From Heterobilharzia americana (Eukaryota > Platyhelminthes > Trematoda > Strigeidida > Schistosomatidae): a stretch of 64,000 nucleotides of DNA. This document shows positions 24,100 through 35,881 of this stretch, piece after piece (position 1 is the first letter of the stretch; each line of letters starts with the position of its first letter). A model generated the notes under the pieces. The model saw only the letters and a list, made by a program, of their open reading frames with translations, had not been told where the DNA came from and made no database searches. A program made the translations under genes and the position numbers. The DNA is taken from the NCBI GenBank assembly GCA_944470555.2, contig OX104127.1, forward strand, positions 157,021,276 through 157,085,275, read 5' to 3'.

Positions 24100-25600
24100 C
24101 CATCATCATGAACATAGGACCAGGTATTACTGCTTAACGGTCTGAGTTGTCACAGTTCATATCAGTACATAAAGTAAACAAGGCAGTGAAGTGGAACATG
24201 AAGAAAAAAAGAAAATTCAGTCAGAAGAAACATCAAGTACTAGAAGGAAAGGAAGAATGAGAAAATGGTGAGATTCGGTATAGCGTTGTTAAGATGAGGA
24301 TAATGTGTGTATACATCTGTACCACTGATATCCATTCGTGGCCATATAACCTAGAGTTAGTCTCGAACCTCTGAGTCCTCTTGTCTGCCGACCCTAATCG
24401 CATAGTCTGCATCACCCCACATGGCTCAAACCAACAGTCAAACACTTCACACATTCATCCCATGTTTTAGTCTGGCCACCTCAGGCCTTTTTTCAGCCTG
24501 AACGTAACTCGGCCAACATCATATGACGAGTCAGGTGGTGATTAGGCATACGTAACCTGTCCCAACCATCTCAGTCGATGAAGGTTTACAACCACATCAA
24601 CTAACTTACCTCTTCTCACTCCCTAAAACTCTACACCTGACTTCTGTGTTACTCACGTGATGACACCACTAATCACGGCCTATACTATGAAGGGAGTAGT
24701 GGTAAAACACCTGAAGCTTTCTCATGTCTTCCACCTTCAATGGCCATGTTTCACAGCCATACAGTAGAACAGATCGGACTTTTGTGCAGTATACGCGATC
24801 ATTAATAGGCATTCGGATATCACAGCGGCTCCACAGGTGAAGTGAGTTGGGAAAAGCCATTTAAACCTTTTGTACTCGTGCAGAGATTAAATTGGCCACT
24901 AAGCCACCAGGGCTGATCCTACTTCCCAGGTAGGTGAAGTGGTCGACATACTCAACCACTACGCTCTTTATTGTTAGCCGAGGCACGTCTGAAGACCAAT
25001 CCTCGCGCAGCAATTTGCATTTGGGTGGTGAGAAACGCATCCCAAACATTCTCAATTCGCCACTCATGGTGTTCAGAAGACTCTGCATCTTGTCAGCGTC
25101 TTCACCTAACAGGACAATGTCATCTGCGTATTCTTGGTCTAACGAAAATTATTCTGTGATTAGATCAACCTCTGTGTAGTCAGGCGACGAAAGGGAGACC
25201 TTCACAGGAATATCTATGATAAAATTGAATAAGAATGGAGACAGTGGGCACGCATGACGAACACAGCTCCCTGGACATCTCACTATAGGCTCTAACATGC
25301 CCACAAGTGTTGGAGTAGACAGCCTTCGACAAGGTAATGTTTTTACTCGGCACACCTTTCAGTGAGAGACACTGCCATAAGACTTCTCAATCAACGGGGT
25401 CGAATGCCGCTTCAGGTCGAGAAATACAGCTAGTGTCCGGGCGAGGGTGAGCTTCCTTATGTTCCAGAGTCTGGCGCAGTGTGAATATTTGGCTATCGTG
25501 TATCTATAACTGACTACGACAATCAAATCTCTATTCCATATCAAATGTTCTTGTAAATATGTAAGGTACCATTCCATTAGAATGGAGGTCAAGGCGATTA
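24100..25600 (-). mobile_element. Family 2 non-LTR retrotransposon, RT part (longest copy)
   Basis: The - strand frames give ACPLSPFLFNFIID (near 25260-25215), EYADDIVLLGEDADKMQSLL (25132-25073, catalytic YADD box intact), FGMRFSPPKCKLL, VDHFTYLGSRISPGG, then KVRSVLLYGCETWPLKVEDM. This is a standard non-LTR RT with its C-terminal domain. Frameshifts separate the parts, so it is a pseudogene, but it is less decayed than most copies here. 3' part shared with 59900-60720 and 62500-62900. Confidence 0.85.
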
Positions 25601-26250
25601 AAATCTATCACAAAGTAGAGTGACTAACTTCTAGATACAGTAATCTCAACGAAAAGCTTCTATTACATCTAATATTAATGTATTCCAGGAATCCAATTAT
25701 CAATGAGCACTTCTGTCACAAAAGAATGAAGAAATGTACAGACAGACAGAAAAAAAACCAACGTAGAACCTCACACATCGGTTCAAGTTGCCATACTTCA
25801 GAAAACATTAACTTCAAACATTTACCCATATGTAAAAATAATTCACCAACATATCAGAATTAACATAACTATCACAATGAAATACTTTAATCCTTATAGA
25901 AATATGTACCTAGTTGGTAAAGTAAACCGAACCCTACGAAAAAACATATCATTATTAACGGTTACTCATTTACGTACAAACTATTGTGAAGTGGTACACA
26001 CACACACACACACACACATACACCTTTGAAGTTATAAATTTGATAATAAATGAATTGAACTCAACCAGTAACATGAATAAATTGAAATTTATACAGATCA
26101 AATTTAATCATGTAAAGGGGTATACAAGGAAAAAAGATATTCCTAAAGAGAAAATAATAATTCGATAAATAAGTAAAAACAAGGAACACGGAAAGAAACA
26201 AAAACCTTTGTGACATCACAATTTGAAAAAAGAAGTAGAATATGATGGAG
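25601..26250. other. SEC22 downstream region
   Basis: AT-rich, non-coding, includes a (CA)n run at about 25998-26019. The part just below 26254 should be the 3' UTR of the SEC22-type gene. On the - strand an ATTAAA motif lies near 26108-26103, about 150 bases after the stop. Confidence 0.5.
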
Positions 26251-26253
26251 ATA

Positions 26254-29200
26254 TTAACTCAGAAATCGTATATAAAAATAAGCAAATACAACAAGCAAAA
26301 GAATACAAAAGAGTACATATTTAACATAGGCTGATTGAAGGTTGAGAGTAGAAGCATCTTGACGATATTTTTTGGACATTGTAGACAAACTAGATGCACG
26401 AGCATCAAGAGCTAGAAAGAGAGAGAGACAGTGAATCACAAAAAAACAATTACTAATGAGATAAAATAGATTAATGTGAATACGAAAAAGTCACTTGAAC
26501 ACACTTATAATGGTAATAGGCAGTTACCTTCGTTTGCATGACAGATATACCTCTGATTGGAGCTTGCTACACTGTCTAACACTACATCAAGCAATAAAGC
26601 GATAGGATGAAAGATAAAGTAATGAACAAGAATCGGTCAAAACTTCGGTAGAGAAGAAGGAAGAATAAGATGTCTGAAGTTAGTACAACAACTAAGATCA
26701 CATCAGGATCATTTTTGGAGGTCGATTCTGAGCCATATGACCTACAGTCTCCAACTACTGGCCCTTGTTACCTGGAGACTAACCGGTTAGTCTGTATCTC
26801 AAAACATGGCTCAAGCAGTGATGCCACGTTTTAGTCTGGTCACTCCGAGTCTTTCTACAGCCTAGACTTACTTCAGATAGCACTAGGCAAAGAGGTAGAT
26901 AGTGACTAGACATATGTAACGCATGTCCCAGTCATCTCAGTCAATGAAAATTTACAACTCCATCAACTGACCTTCCTCTCTGACATAAAACTCTACAACA
27001 GATTTCTGCGTAACTGAGTTGGTGACACCACGACACACGGTTTGTTTTATAAAGACAATGGTGGCAAAACACCTGCAGTCTTTTAATTTACTCTACCTTT
27101 AATGGTCATGTTACACTACCAAACAGTAGAACAGAGAGAAATGAAGTGCAGTACCACTTGACCCATCAAAGACGATTGGATATCACGACGGAGCTATGAG
27201 TGGCATAAGCTGGCGAAAACCAAGAGAACTCTTTAAAGTTATCCTTTGAGTTATTAACTGAAGTGAACACAAGGCGAAAAATTCGCAATCTAACTACTGG
27301 CAGTTAGTTAAAAGTGGCAGGTAGTAAATCTATATAGCTGAATAAATGGTTTACCGCAGTAAGTTACAAATATTCAACACAGTCGTTTCAGAAGGACATC
27401 ATTTACAGTTAATTGACTATTAGTTAACGAAAATTGTACTAGAGATTAATTTTTGAGTAAACCAGCGTTAATACTGGGTGATGACTGAAGGTGAAATGAA
27501 AATTTGAACCGCGGCTGGATTCAAATCAGCTACCACCGGGTTTCTGGCAGGATGCTTTAACAACTGAGCTACGAGGTCCAACTGCTAACCAGATTTTTAT
27601 TTCACTTCAACCAACAAGGCATTTTGCCCGACTACCATGTGAATTCATGACGCGTTACCACCGCTTGATCGTTTTCACACTGGCTGCCTAGTTTGCCAAA
27701 CCACGGCTACCTCACAGTCAAAATAATAATCAACATGATGCTCCTTCCATCTCTCCAATCCATTTAGATTTTGATTGAGATGAGAAGTCTTGACTAGGCA
27801 GCTAGAATGAATACTGTCAAGTGGTAGTAACGCGTCACAAATTCACATTGTAGTCGGGCAAAGCCCTTCATGATTGATAGTCAAAATGATAAACTAGCTT
27901 TGTTCCATTGAAATAAATACAAGTTTACCTGTATACAAATCGAAGCTGTTTTGAAATGGAAGGACAGTTAACTGTGATGATCAATATCACTGGTCTGTCA
28001 ACTTGTCACTGCAACGCTCTTATCAGAGAATATTACTTTGAACACAGAAATTCAGGTATCGGTCACTTGAATTTTCCACACAATGGTGTCTACTACTATT
28101 GAGGCGGAAATTCTAGCAGAAGTTAATGCATAAGAAATTGTAGTGACAAAAATTCATCAATGTAGCCGAACGACACTATTCATTCATAGAGTGACAATGA
28201 AAAGTGGCTAAAGACAGTAGTGGAAAACAGAACGATCAGATAATAAACAGACAAAAGTACTCCAGTAAAGTCTTGATTTTATATTTAACAGTCTGAAATC
28301 AAGAAGAAAAAGATTTTTTTAATGCACTCAGCCACCTTGTGTATATCTGTGCAGTAGGCAGTAAGCCACACCTATTGTGTATGAAGGCTAGTGATATACT
28401 ACCAGGCTGTTGAAATCCAGGTAGGTGGGGTGGTACTCGAGCCCGTAACTTATTAGATGAAAATCATCTCCCTAAACTAATGAGCCACAGCTTCAATGAT
28501 ATTCAAGGATGCAGAAATAATGTTTGACGGAACAAATGACCGCCTTGACATTAGAGAACAATCTATTTGACTAAGGTACGAAAAAGCAATGGGGTTAAAA
28601 GATGCTGCTGATAAACTTAATTGTCTGTTGGCACTGTACGCATCAAAATCATGAAAAGTGGATTAAGTATTTTATTTAACACTGGAGATAAAAGTGATCG
28701 CTGAAAAAAACACTTAGAATTACCCTACTTTAAATTTCCTTATCTGAAATCAGTAAGAATCATTGTCAACTAAAAGTGCGATTACCACGTCAATCTGCAG
28801 GCTTACATATAAAAGCAAAGCTTTTAAATAAAGTTAGGGGTTGACAATTTAGGATCCGGTATAACCGAGTCTACACTTCAGAGGTCATCTCAAAGCCAAG
28901 ATAAAACATAAGATTGCTGTGCAATGTTCCTATTCTTTGTTAGATAGTTGAGATACCAAATTCGATTTATCAAAGCTGAGATTTTGTCAGCAGCTTAGGG
29001 TTGAAGTGGTTAGCGTATTCTGTAGCTTCATGTCTTACTCTTAAAACAGAATCTGGTGCAGACTAGTCGAGTAGCATCATCTTAAATTTGACAGATGGAT
29101 GCCAAAAACACATAGGAAATAAACTATTTACAAGTGATTACTTTTTGATGTCCGATATTTTTTACATGTATAGTATAAGTACACCTCTTTGAAACCTTTT

Positions 29201-31512
29201 TATGCACAGCTTTAGCATTTCTAACTTTGTTTCACAGATTACTAGGTATAAAGGTGGAAAGGCTTTGAGAAATGTTATTTAACCGCCTGAACAATTGGAT
29301 TCATTAAAAAAAGAGATCTTTACAAATTATAACTAACTTGAAAGAGCTTCTCCACGCTGTAACACATCGTCGATGTTCTGTACCATGATCCGTTGTACAT
29401 CTTGCAATGCCACATTCAGTTGACTAAGGTTAGATGACCGGCTATCGCTATAGATTTTTTGAGTTTTGTGTATGACATGATCTAGTAAAAGGAATAAGTT
29501 AGGACAAAACGGTTACCAAAGTCTAGGAATGCATACGGTCGTGAAACTGTCTGTATCTGTTGAGAGTATTTCCCATAGAATTCTGTCTGAATGGCCTCTA
29601 AAAATGCGAAGGCCTTAGTGCGATTGAACTGAGATTCTGTAAGAATAATATAGCATACACCACGATCTAGCAGATAATGAAACAAATACGGGCCAGCAAT
29701 TAAAGAGCATCTCGAAGGAGAGGTAGGAGTCATACGACATACGAGTGCTTTGGCTTGATTTTGATATTGAAAGACTTCTCGACTAAGCTGAAATAAAAAA
29801 GACGGTATGAAAACTACTTATTTAAAGGTTAGCTAAATCAAAGATACTTTCTTCGCCCAACGTAAACTTTACATATAAACACTTCTTAATCACACCCCTC
29901 GACTTTCAGTACGCGTAACCGAACCATACCAGTGACAAACATATCTAATATTATTATTTGGAAAGTGAACTCGGTACAGTGTGTACCAAGACGTAAACCA
30001 CACGATGTAATGTAACACCATGATGAAGGAAAAAAGAGGAAGGAAAGGAAATAAGAACGAACAGATAGTCAGTTTCAAAAAGCTTTCATTAGATCTATGT
30101 CAACGTTCACAAATAAAATACTCAAGGAAGTGACAGTAAAGTCAACTTTGGTTTCGATTAAGTTACATTTGATATCATTCATTACAAGTAGGTCGAATAA
30201 TTAAAGTCTCAGTAGTGAGATAACAGATGCTTATCCAACATACTTACCACTTACCTTACAGCGCTATGTCACACACTGACTAGTTTTGTCACTTTCAACC
30301 CGTCTCATGGCTGACAAAAGTGAACAATATACGACTGGCTAAGGTGACATTTGTAATATGCCAAAGCTAGCTAAGCTGGTTTTCAAGAGGACATCACTAG
30401 ACAAATAACAATTTCCATAACAAAACAACTGTCACACTTCAATCACTCACATGGTGATGTAAGAAATCTTTCGGAGGTAACTGAATGAGCATCCGGAGTT
30501 GTCAGTTAGAAGAGGTCAACTTTTACAGGTGTAAAGCAAAAATACCTCATGCACTATACCACTTGAACTTTTTCCATCAGATTAAAACCATAAAGGCACC
30601 ATGAGTGACTGAGACTGAGGGACGTCAATGACTTTTGGTCCACGATTAGAAGTCTTGCCAATCACATCACTAGCACTCACATAAGTAGTAAGATAAACGA
30701 ACTTCTCGACTAATTCCACCGGTTCAATAGCAAAAGTAAGTCTAAACGTGGAGTCCTGTTAATCTTGGATTTAGTTTGTGCAAGGCACGTACTATGCTTA
30801 TGGACACATCGTCATTTAATTGCAAGACTGCATCTTTCACGCTGAGACTATATTGCCTACAAGCCTGGGGCAAAAATGTATTTCTTCTTATAACAAATAC
30901 ACACTGTCACTACGCACCTTCACAACTGTCTTTAGAATATCAAAGAAGAAAGATATATAGGGATGACGGAATGAAATCATCATGCTGTTTCACTGTGGGT
31001 TTCAAACAGTGGAATCAAGCGTCTGCATGCTCACATTTTAACTCTACTAGTTTTGTAAAAAGCTCATAAGACATAAAAATGTCACAGGTACCCATTTTTG
31101 ACAAATACTTAGTGAAGGTATAGTGTGCGCTGCTGATCGGAATGGATATAAATAGTAATATTGAGAGGGCGGTAGAAATCAAAAGGAATTAACAGCAATG
31201 GGTAAGGATACTGCCAAGAGAAAAGCAAGAGACAAGGCAGTCGTATGAAGAGCAAATCAAGATAGAAGCAGAAGAGAAAATGAAGCACATTAAGCAAATG
31301 ACTGTCTTAGTGGAAAATGTACAATATGTGACGGCTACTGTACTAGATGTCAGTAATAAACATTCCTTTCTGTGTGTCTTTTCGTTTCCTAAATACGGTA
31401 CAGATACGATTTTCAAAAATGCAGATAAACATCTTACTTTGTCGTCATCCTGGATAGTCGCAGCGAGCGGCAACCCATCAGTCACTCTAGCAATGAGTGT
31501 AAGGTATATCAT
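26254..31512 (-). CDS. SEC22B: SEC22-type R-SNARE, complete, 4 exons
   Basis: Exons on the - strand: 31512-31438, 29787-29517, 29481-29338 and 26411-26254 (stop included), with AG/GT borders and matching phases. The joined product is 215 residues, the same length as human SEC22B. It starts [20 protein letters not shown]. The N-terminal longin domain follows, with [18 protein letters not shown] and [11 protein letters not shown]. Then comes the R-SNARE motif (about 130-190) with [20 protein letters not shown], where Arg158 is the zero-layer residue, and [10 protein letters not shown]-terminal anchor covers about 195-213 ([18 protein letters not shown]). The family acts in ER-Golgi vesicle fusion, tail-anchored in the ER and early Golgi. 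Introns 1 and 3 hold repeats; intron 2 is only 35 bases, typical of schistosome 5' introns. No defect is visible. Confidence 0.96.
26690..27260 (-). mobile_element. Family 2 non-LTR 3' fragment in SEC22 intron 3
   Basis: CATGTTACACTACCAAACAGTAGAACAG-like bases (near 27106-27135) and GTTTTAGTCTGGTCACTCCG (near 26830) match 24730-24780 and 24460-24480. Strongly decayed. In sense with the gene. Confidence 0.7.
27465..27890. repeat. Family F repeat, inverted pair in SEC22 intron 3
   Basis: Two arms: about 27594-27693 and 27803-27889. The first arm's reverse complement reads CTAGGCAGCC ... TAACGCGTCATGAATTCACA ... AGTCGGGCAAAATGCC, matching the second. A tRNA-like block (CTACGAGGTCC near 27570) flanks the first arm. 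Confidence 0.75.
28325..28505 (+). repeat. tRNA-like dispersed repeat, family D in SEC22 intron 3
   Basis: GCAGTAGGCAGTAAGCCACA and GTGGGGTGGTACTCGAGCCC match the family D copies near 5440 and 51990. Confidence 0.65.
28506..29337. other. SEC22 intron 3, 5' part, unassigned
   Basis: No exon or shared repeat noticed. The SEC22 reading frame is fully accounted for without it. Confidence 0.45.
29788..31100. other. SEC22 intron 1, mostly unassigned
   Basis: No additional exon is needed: exon 1 (ending AAA) and exon 2 (starting CTT) join in frame. Short open frames (29890-30078 and 30776-31069) have no recognised domain. Confidence 0.45.
31125..31370 (+). repeat. Dispersed ORF-bearing repeat, family G (copy 1)
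   Basis: About 245 bases with clear similarity to 63680-63925. Both copies can be read as EGGRN..EL.A.GKD.AKRK, then [16 protein letters not shown] and NKHS. The shared frame in this copy is broken by a small insertion near 31228. A highly charged, possibly coiled-coil peptide. It lies in SEC22 intron 1, antisense to the gene, about 70 bases from exon 1's donor. Origin unknown. Confidence 0.7.
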
Positions 31513-32080
31513 GAAGCAGAATTGATACTGAGATGTATAGAAGATTGTGAGCGCGAAAGTTAATAGTGCCTGATATTATTTGCTCCAAGAGCACCGGTTG
31601 ATACCAAAGCAAGATTCATGCACTGAATCTAGACGTAAAGCGAGTATCCAGGTATTTAGATCTTCAACAACAAAAAACGCCTTTAGGTAAATACACAACC
31701 AGGTACACGTGTAACACCTGAAGCCTTCTAGGCGCACTAAGACCTTGACTAAGTAGCACATCCTTAGATGTGTTTAAACACAAACTGCACTTAAACCATG
31801 TGTAATCATACTGAATTCGGAGTTTTTCAGCCTACAGCTTGCTTTTTGTGGGGGTTGTTGGTGAAATTTAAGTGAGACTGCAGACTCTTGTTGCCTAGTA
31901 ACTTTGCCACAAACCAGCTTCAGCAGACTGGTTTCTCCATACTGGTTTCTTGATGCTGAACAACAGTTCAATGCATTTGGTGGATGCAAATATCTCCCAA
32001 AGCTCTAATGAACTAAACAACACATCCCACTAATCCAATGTCTAATACTGACAGTGGAAGTGTAGAAAACTGATAGTTTT
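31513..32080. promoter_or_regulatory. Upstream region of the SEC22-type gene
   Basis: The start codon at 31512 is read on the - strand, so the 5' UTR and promoter should lie here. No TATA box or spliced-leader acceptor could be assigned with confidence. Otherwise nothing recognised. Confidence 0.3.
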
Positions 32081-32084
32081 TGAT

Positions 32085-33795
32085 TTCTCGCGTCTAGTCC
32101 TTAGGGCTTGGTTCCGGTTGTTCGGTTCACTCCTGCAGTGGACAAGGAAACCCTCTCTGCCTTCTTGCTTTTAGCCTCGGTGAGGTGGATGTTTTGTGCG
32201 TTAGTAAGCTGCAAGTTGCAGAGTTACTGGGTAGCTACAGGTCGTGGGAAGGTTAGGCAACTTTTGTGACTCTTGTCTGTGTAGGTATCCGAGTGAAAAT
32301 GGCAAGGAAGTGGTGAAGAATGAAAGAAAGAAGAGGGAAGGAAGACAAAAGAGAGAGAAAATGGGGTAAAGAAGAGGAAAAAAGTACATGGAAGTTGCCC
32401 GAAAGGCGAAGGTAGATAGCTTAGGTCTATTTTCTAGAGAAGAGTTAGCAGGTAATGTGAGTGTGTTAAAGGGGGGATAGTGAGTGGTAAGTAGAAGGGA
32501 GATGAGGGTGGGCTAGTGATGTTGGCGACTCCCTGAGTACGTCCATGGTAGACCGTGCGGTGTTACATAACTATCTAACCGTCCCTTGACCGAGTCAACC
32601 GAGGGGCTATGACGATATGTCGCGACAATGCATTCCGGAAACCACCTACTCCCAAGGAGGAAAAGTCAGATATGGGCATGGTATTGGCTCTCTGATGTGG
32701 TATTCTAGTGGAGTTTTCTCGTGACGACCGCAGTGTTGCAGGCAAGGTTGATTTGTTTGCGTGGTTTGCCCTACGGGCGATCTTGTGGGCCATAATAATG
32801 TCACCCCTCTCCCTACGATAACCCAAGGTGAATAGGTTTACGTGTTTTAGTCTTTCACGATATGCCTACCCCCTTAGCCCCACAGATGCGGCCGCACGTA
32901 GGGTCTGAAAAAGACGAGGCGGATTTTGGAGACGGTGGCCCCAAATTGTCTACGCCGAAAGTACAAAATGGCGTTCGCTCCGGTTGCCATAGCTTTGAAG
33001 TTGGGGCTGGCGTTCAAGGTGTCAGCGAAGTTGAGCCCCAAATAATTCTCTGCATACACTCGGTGGTAGCACGGTTGCTGGACATGTACAGGAAGTCGGC
33101 CATCCTTGCTTCATACTTACTAGTGTTGCATTACTTTGCACTCTTCCAGGTTGAAGCTCAAGCCACTTTCCAATGGCCAGAGTCCGAATGCTGCAAGTCC
33201 CTTTGTAGCGCCGTGTAGTCGGCTTCTTTGTTTACTACCCTCCAAATTTTACTGTCGTCAGCGAAGAGAGGGACAGGTGAGGATATTTTGTCTGGCAGAT
33301 CACTGACAAACAGGAGGAACAGAAGTGATCCCAGAATTGTTTCTTGGGATACTACTGACGTCAGGGGTCTCCACTCCGACCCTATCTTGTTTACTTTGGT
33401 GCAGAACCGCCTCCCTTCCAGGTACTCCTTGAACCAAGAGAGTAGGGGTTCACTCATTCCGGCTGACATGATTTTGTGAAGCAGAACTGTGAGTGGGACA
33501 CTGTCAAATGCTTTGGCTAGGTCAAGAAAAACAACACGTACCGGTTTTCTGCTACCTACATGGGCTCACGGTCGTCCCAGACGGTTGGTAGGTTGGCGGC
33601 ACATGAGCAGTCACTCCGAAATCCATGCTGAGCAGTATGGAAAGTCTTGCTCTGTTGAATAGTTCCCAAATAGTGTCAGCTTCCAGGCCTTCTAACACTT
33701 TCGACGAGATCCAGAAAATGTTTCCGTAGTGCAGAATCACTAGTATTTTCGCCGTCACGATCTATTCTGGTGAAGGAAAAGAACATAGTTTTCAC
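32085..33795 (-). mobile_element. CR1-like non-LTR retrotransposon, 3' part
   Basis: - strand frames: KVLEGLEADTIWELFNRA (near 33705-33655), then after a frameshift LLSWFKEYLEGR, TSVVSQETILGSLLFLLFVS and PLFADDSKIW (FADD box near 33255-33244), then a charged C-terminal part. The RT core is recognisable but the palm motif QGSVLGP is degraded to QETILGS. The 3' non-coding part probably extends to about 32090. Confidence 0.75.
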
Positions 33796-33799
33796 GACG

Positions 33800-34590
33800 C
33801 CTACTCCACATCAGCTAGCTACGTTATGATCGAAGTAGTGACGATGAAGCCTTTTATTTAGGCCTTTCGCCATTGCTTAGTCCTAAACAGATTCATTGCG
33901 GATGCATCACTTTGCCACTTCTGGACACAGTACAGAATGGAATATGCATGGACATCCTGAAATGGAGGCTGTAACATACTAACGCATTAACTGACCGTCA
34001 CTGTTGGTTGGATGATTGCGATTTCGCCATCACCCTGCTTGAAACAGAGCTCCATGTGCCACGATCCGGTTCATTTGCTCGTTTAGGAGCCAAATAGTCA
34101 AAACACAAGCAGATTTGCCCATAAGGCAGCGTCTAAGTCTGTACATGCGACAAACAAGTCCCGGAGTTGACAACGTAGAAACTATGTAGATTAATTGCAC
34201 TGTATTTTATGACAGCACGTAGCCGATGCACTTCAAACAACAAACCCTACAGAATCGTGAGACGACTTCATATCCAAAGGCCAAGTGACTGCGTTGGGAT
34301 CATTTTCTTTAAACAGATCGATAACAAGATATCCATGAGAAATTTGTGAAGTGAGGAATGAATCAGGTTATCAAGGACGTACTCTTAACAGAGAAATAGG
34401 TAGCATATTTCATGGCGGGAAACATCCTTGGTAAGGGTGAGATTTAAAATATTATTGCTCCGGGGTCCTGTGGGAGTGTTTTTTGTCCATCAGCAAAGTT
34501 CAGTTGCATCTAAGGGAAAGTTGTAATGAGATGTAGCATGAATTCATTCCCAAAAGATTTCTGGCTAAATAGAATCTTTAAAACTACAGT
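33800..34590. other. Unassigned intergenic stretch
   Basis: No coding region or shared repeat recognised. More GC-balanced than the introns around it. Confidence 0.35.
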
Positions 34591-34599
34591 TACAACTCA

Positions 34600-34870
34600 C
34601 TAGACAATTGTGTGAACAAAGAAAATTCTCTAGGATAACTCGTTCAGGGGTCACATGTAAGTGTAAACATTGAGTAGTTTCGTGTTGATAATGCTGAGAC
34701 TTCGTTCAATGTTTTGTCAATAGTATTATGCCACTGAGGAAGTCACTTCAAGCATGTCCTGTGTGAACGACAGTGCCAGGATCAGTTAACACTGGAATTC
34801 AACTCGAAATCATTAGTTATCTGAATGATTATGGGGCTTATTTGAGAGGACAGACCAATAAAACAATAGG
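34600..34870 (+). repeat. Inverted-repeat arm (left) flanking the CR1-like element
   Basis: Reverse complement matches 42345-42610. The best part is about 34662-34865 (for example AATGATTATGGGGCTTATTT and GATCAGTTAACACTGGAATT), with a few percent divergence. Similarity fades on both sides. The copy of the element at 34960-41000 sits between the arms. Confidence 0.85.
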
Positions 34871-34962
34871 TGGGTGCCTATGAAGTTTGATCCATTAAAA
34901 GAAGCAAGAGAATCCTGAAAATAATATCTTGGTAGAATGACGCTAACACTAGGCATCGAAGT

Positions 34963-34990
34963 AATAATAATAATAATAATAATAATAATA
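34963..34990. repeat. (TAA)n tail
   Basis: Nine TAA units; on the - strand an ATT tail that marks the 3' end of the CR1-like element. Confidence 0.9.
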
Positions 34991-35881
34991 TATTTCATGC
35001 GACAAAGGTTACATGAATACAAACCAGTTTACAGGTTTGATCACTTTGGTAATGGGAGATAACTATTATGTACAATGTTATGCTATACATTAGATGCTGT
35101 GATTTATGGCATATAGGAGGCATGTTGAAGCAGGCTCAGTTCGAATTTGAAGATTATCCGGTCATCGTTTGAATCATCCAATATTCTTGAAGGTGAGGCT
35201 GTACTGACCATTAAACTTACTTGAGGAAGTGTCCAGAACCAACTGTTTAGAGGTAAGCTTAGGTGGAAGAAGATGAAGGTGCGCACGACAGTAATGAAAG
35301 TCAGCCTGAAGCTGAAGATATCACTACGAAATAGAAAGATTAGAGGATATTTGACCAGGTATTAACTTGTTATATACCTATGTACAAGCGTATGATGAAG
35401 TTATAAACATTTAGGTGAAATTCGTGGTTTTTTTTTGTTCTTAGGACCACCACCCTTTATCTGGTCACGAGGGGATGATCATGGTGTTGCCTGTTGAGCA
35501 TTACCATATCGGGTCTACCGAAACTATGTTGGTGCAGAGTACTTAGATGTAAGGGCAAATAATAAAGAGTTGCATGCTATGAAAATGCACCGACAGACAG
35601 TTCTTTTATCTTTTCGGAGTGGAGAGTTTACTTTAAGGGGCGATTTTTAGGAAATAGGTGTTAAGTCGTGAGATCGGTTAGGTTGTGAAGAAAAGTAGGT
35701 TACATTTGAGTATCTAATAAGTTCACTGTAGCATATCGTGTCGCACTCCGCTTCCTGTCCACTCTTGGTCATTTTTTTTCTAAGAAATTAGATTTTAACT
35801 TAACTATTGCGTTTAGTTTTCGGCATTGTATACTTATGTCATTGCTGTTAGTCTCCCTTGAGTCTAGGTACCAGTAGTACC

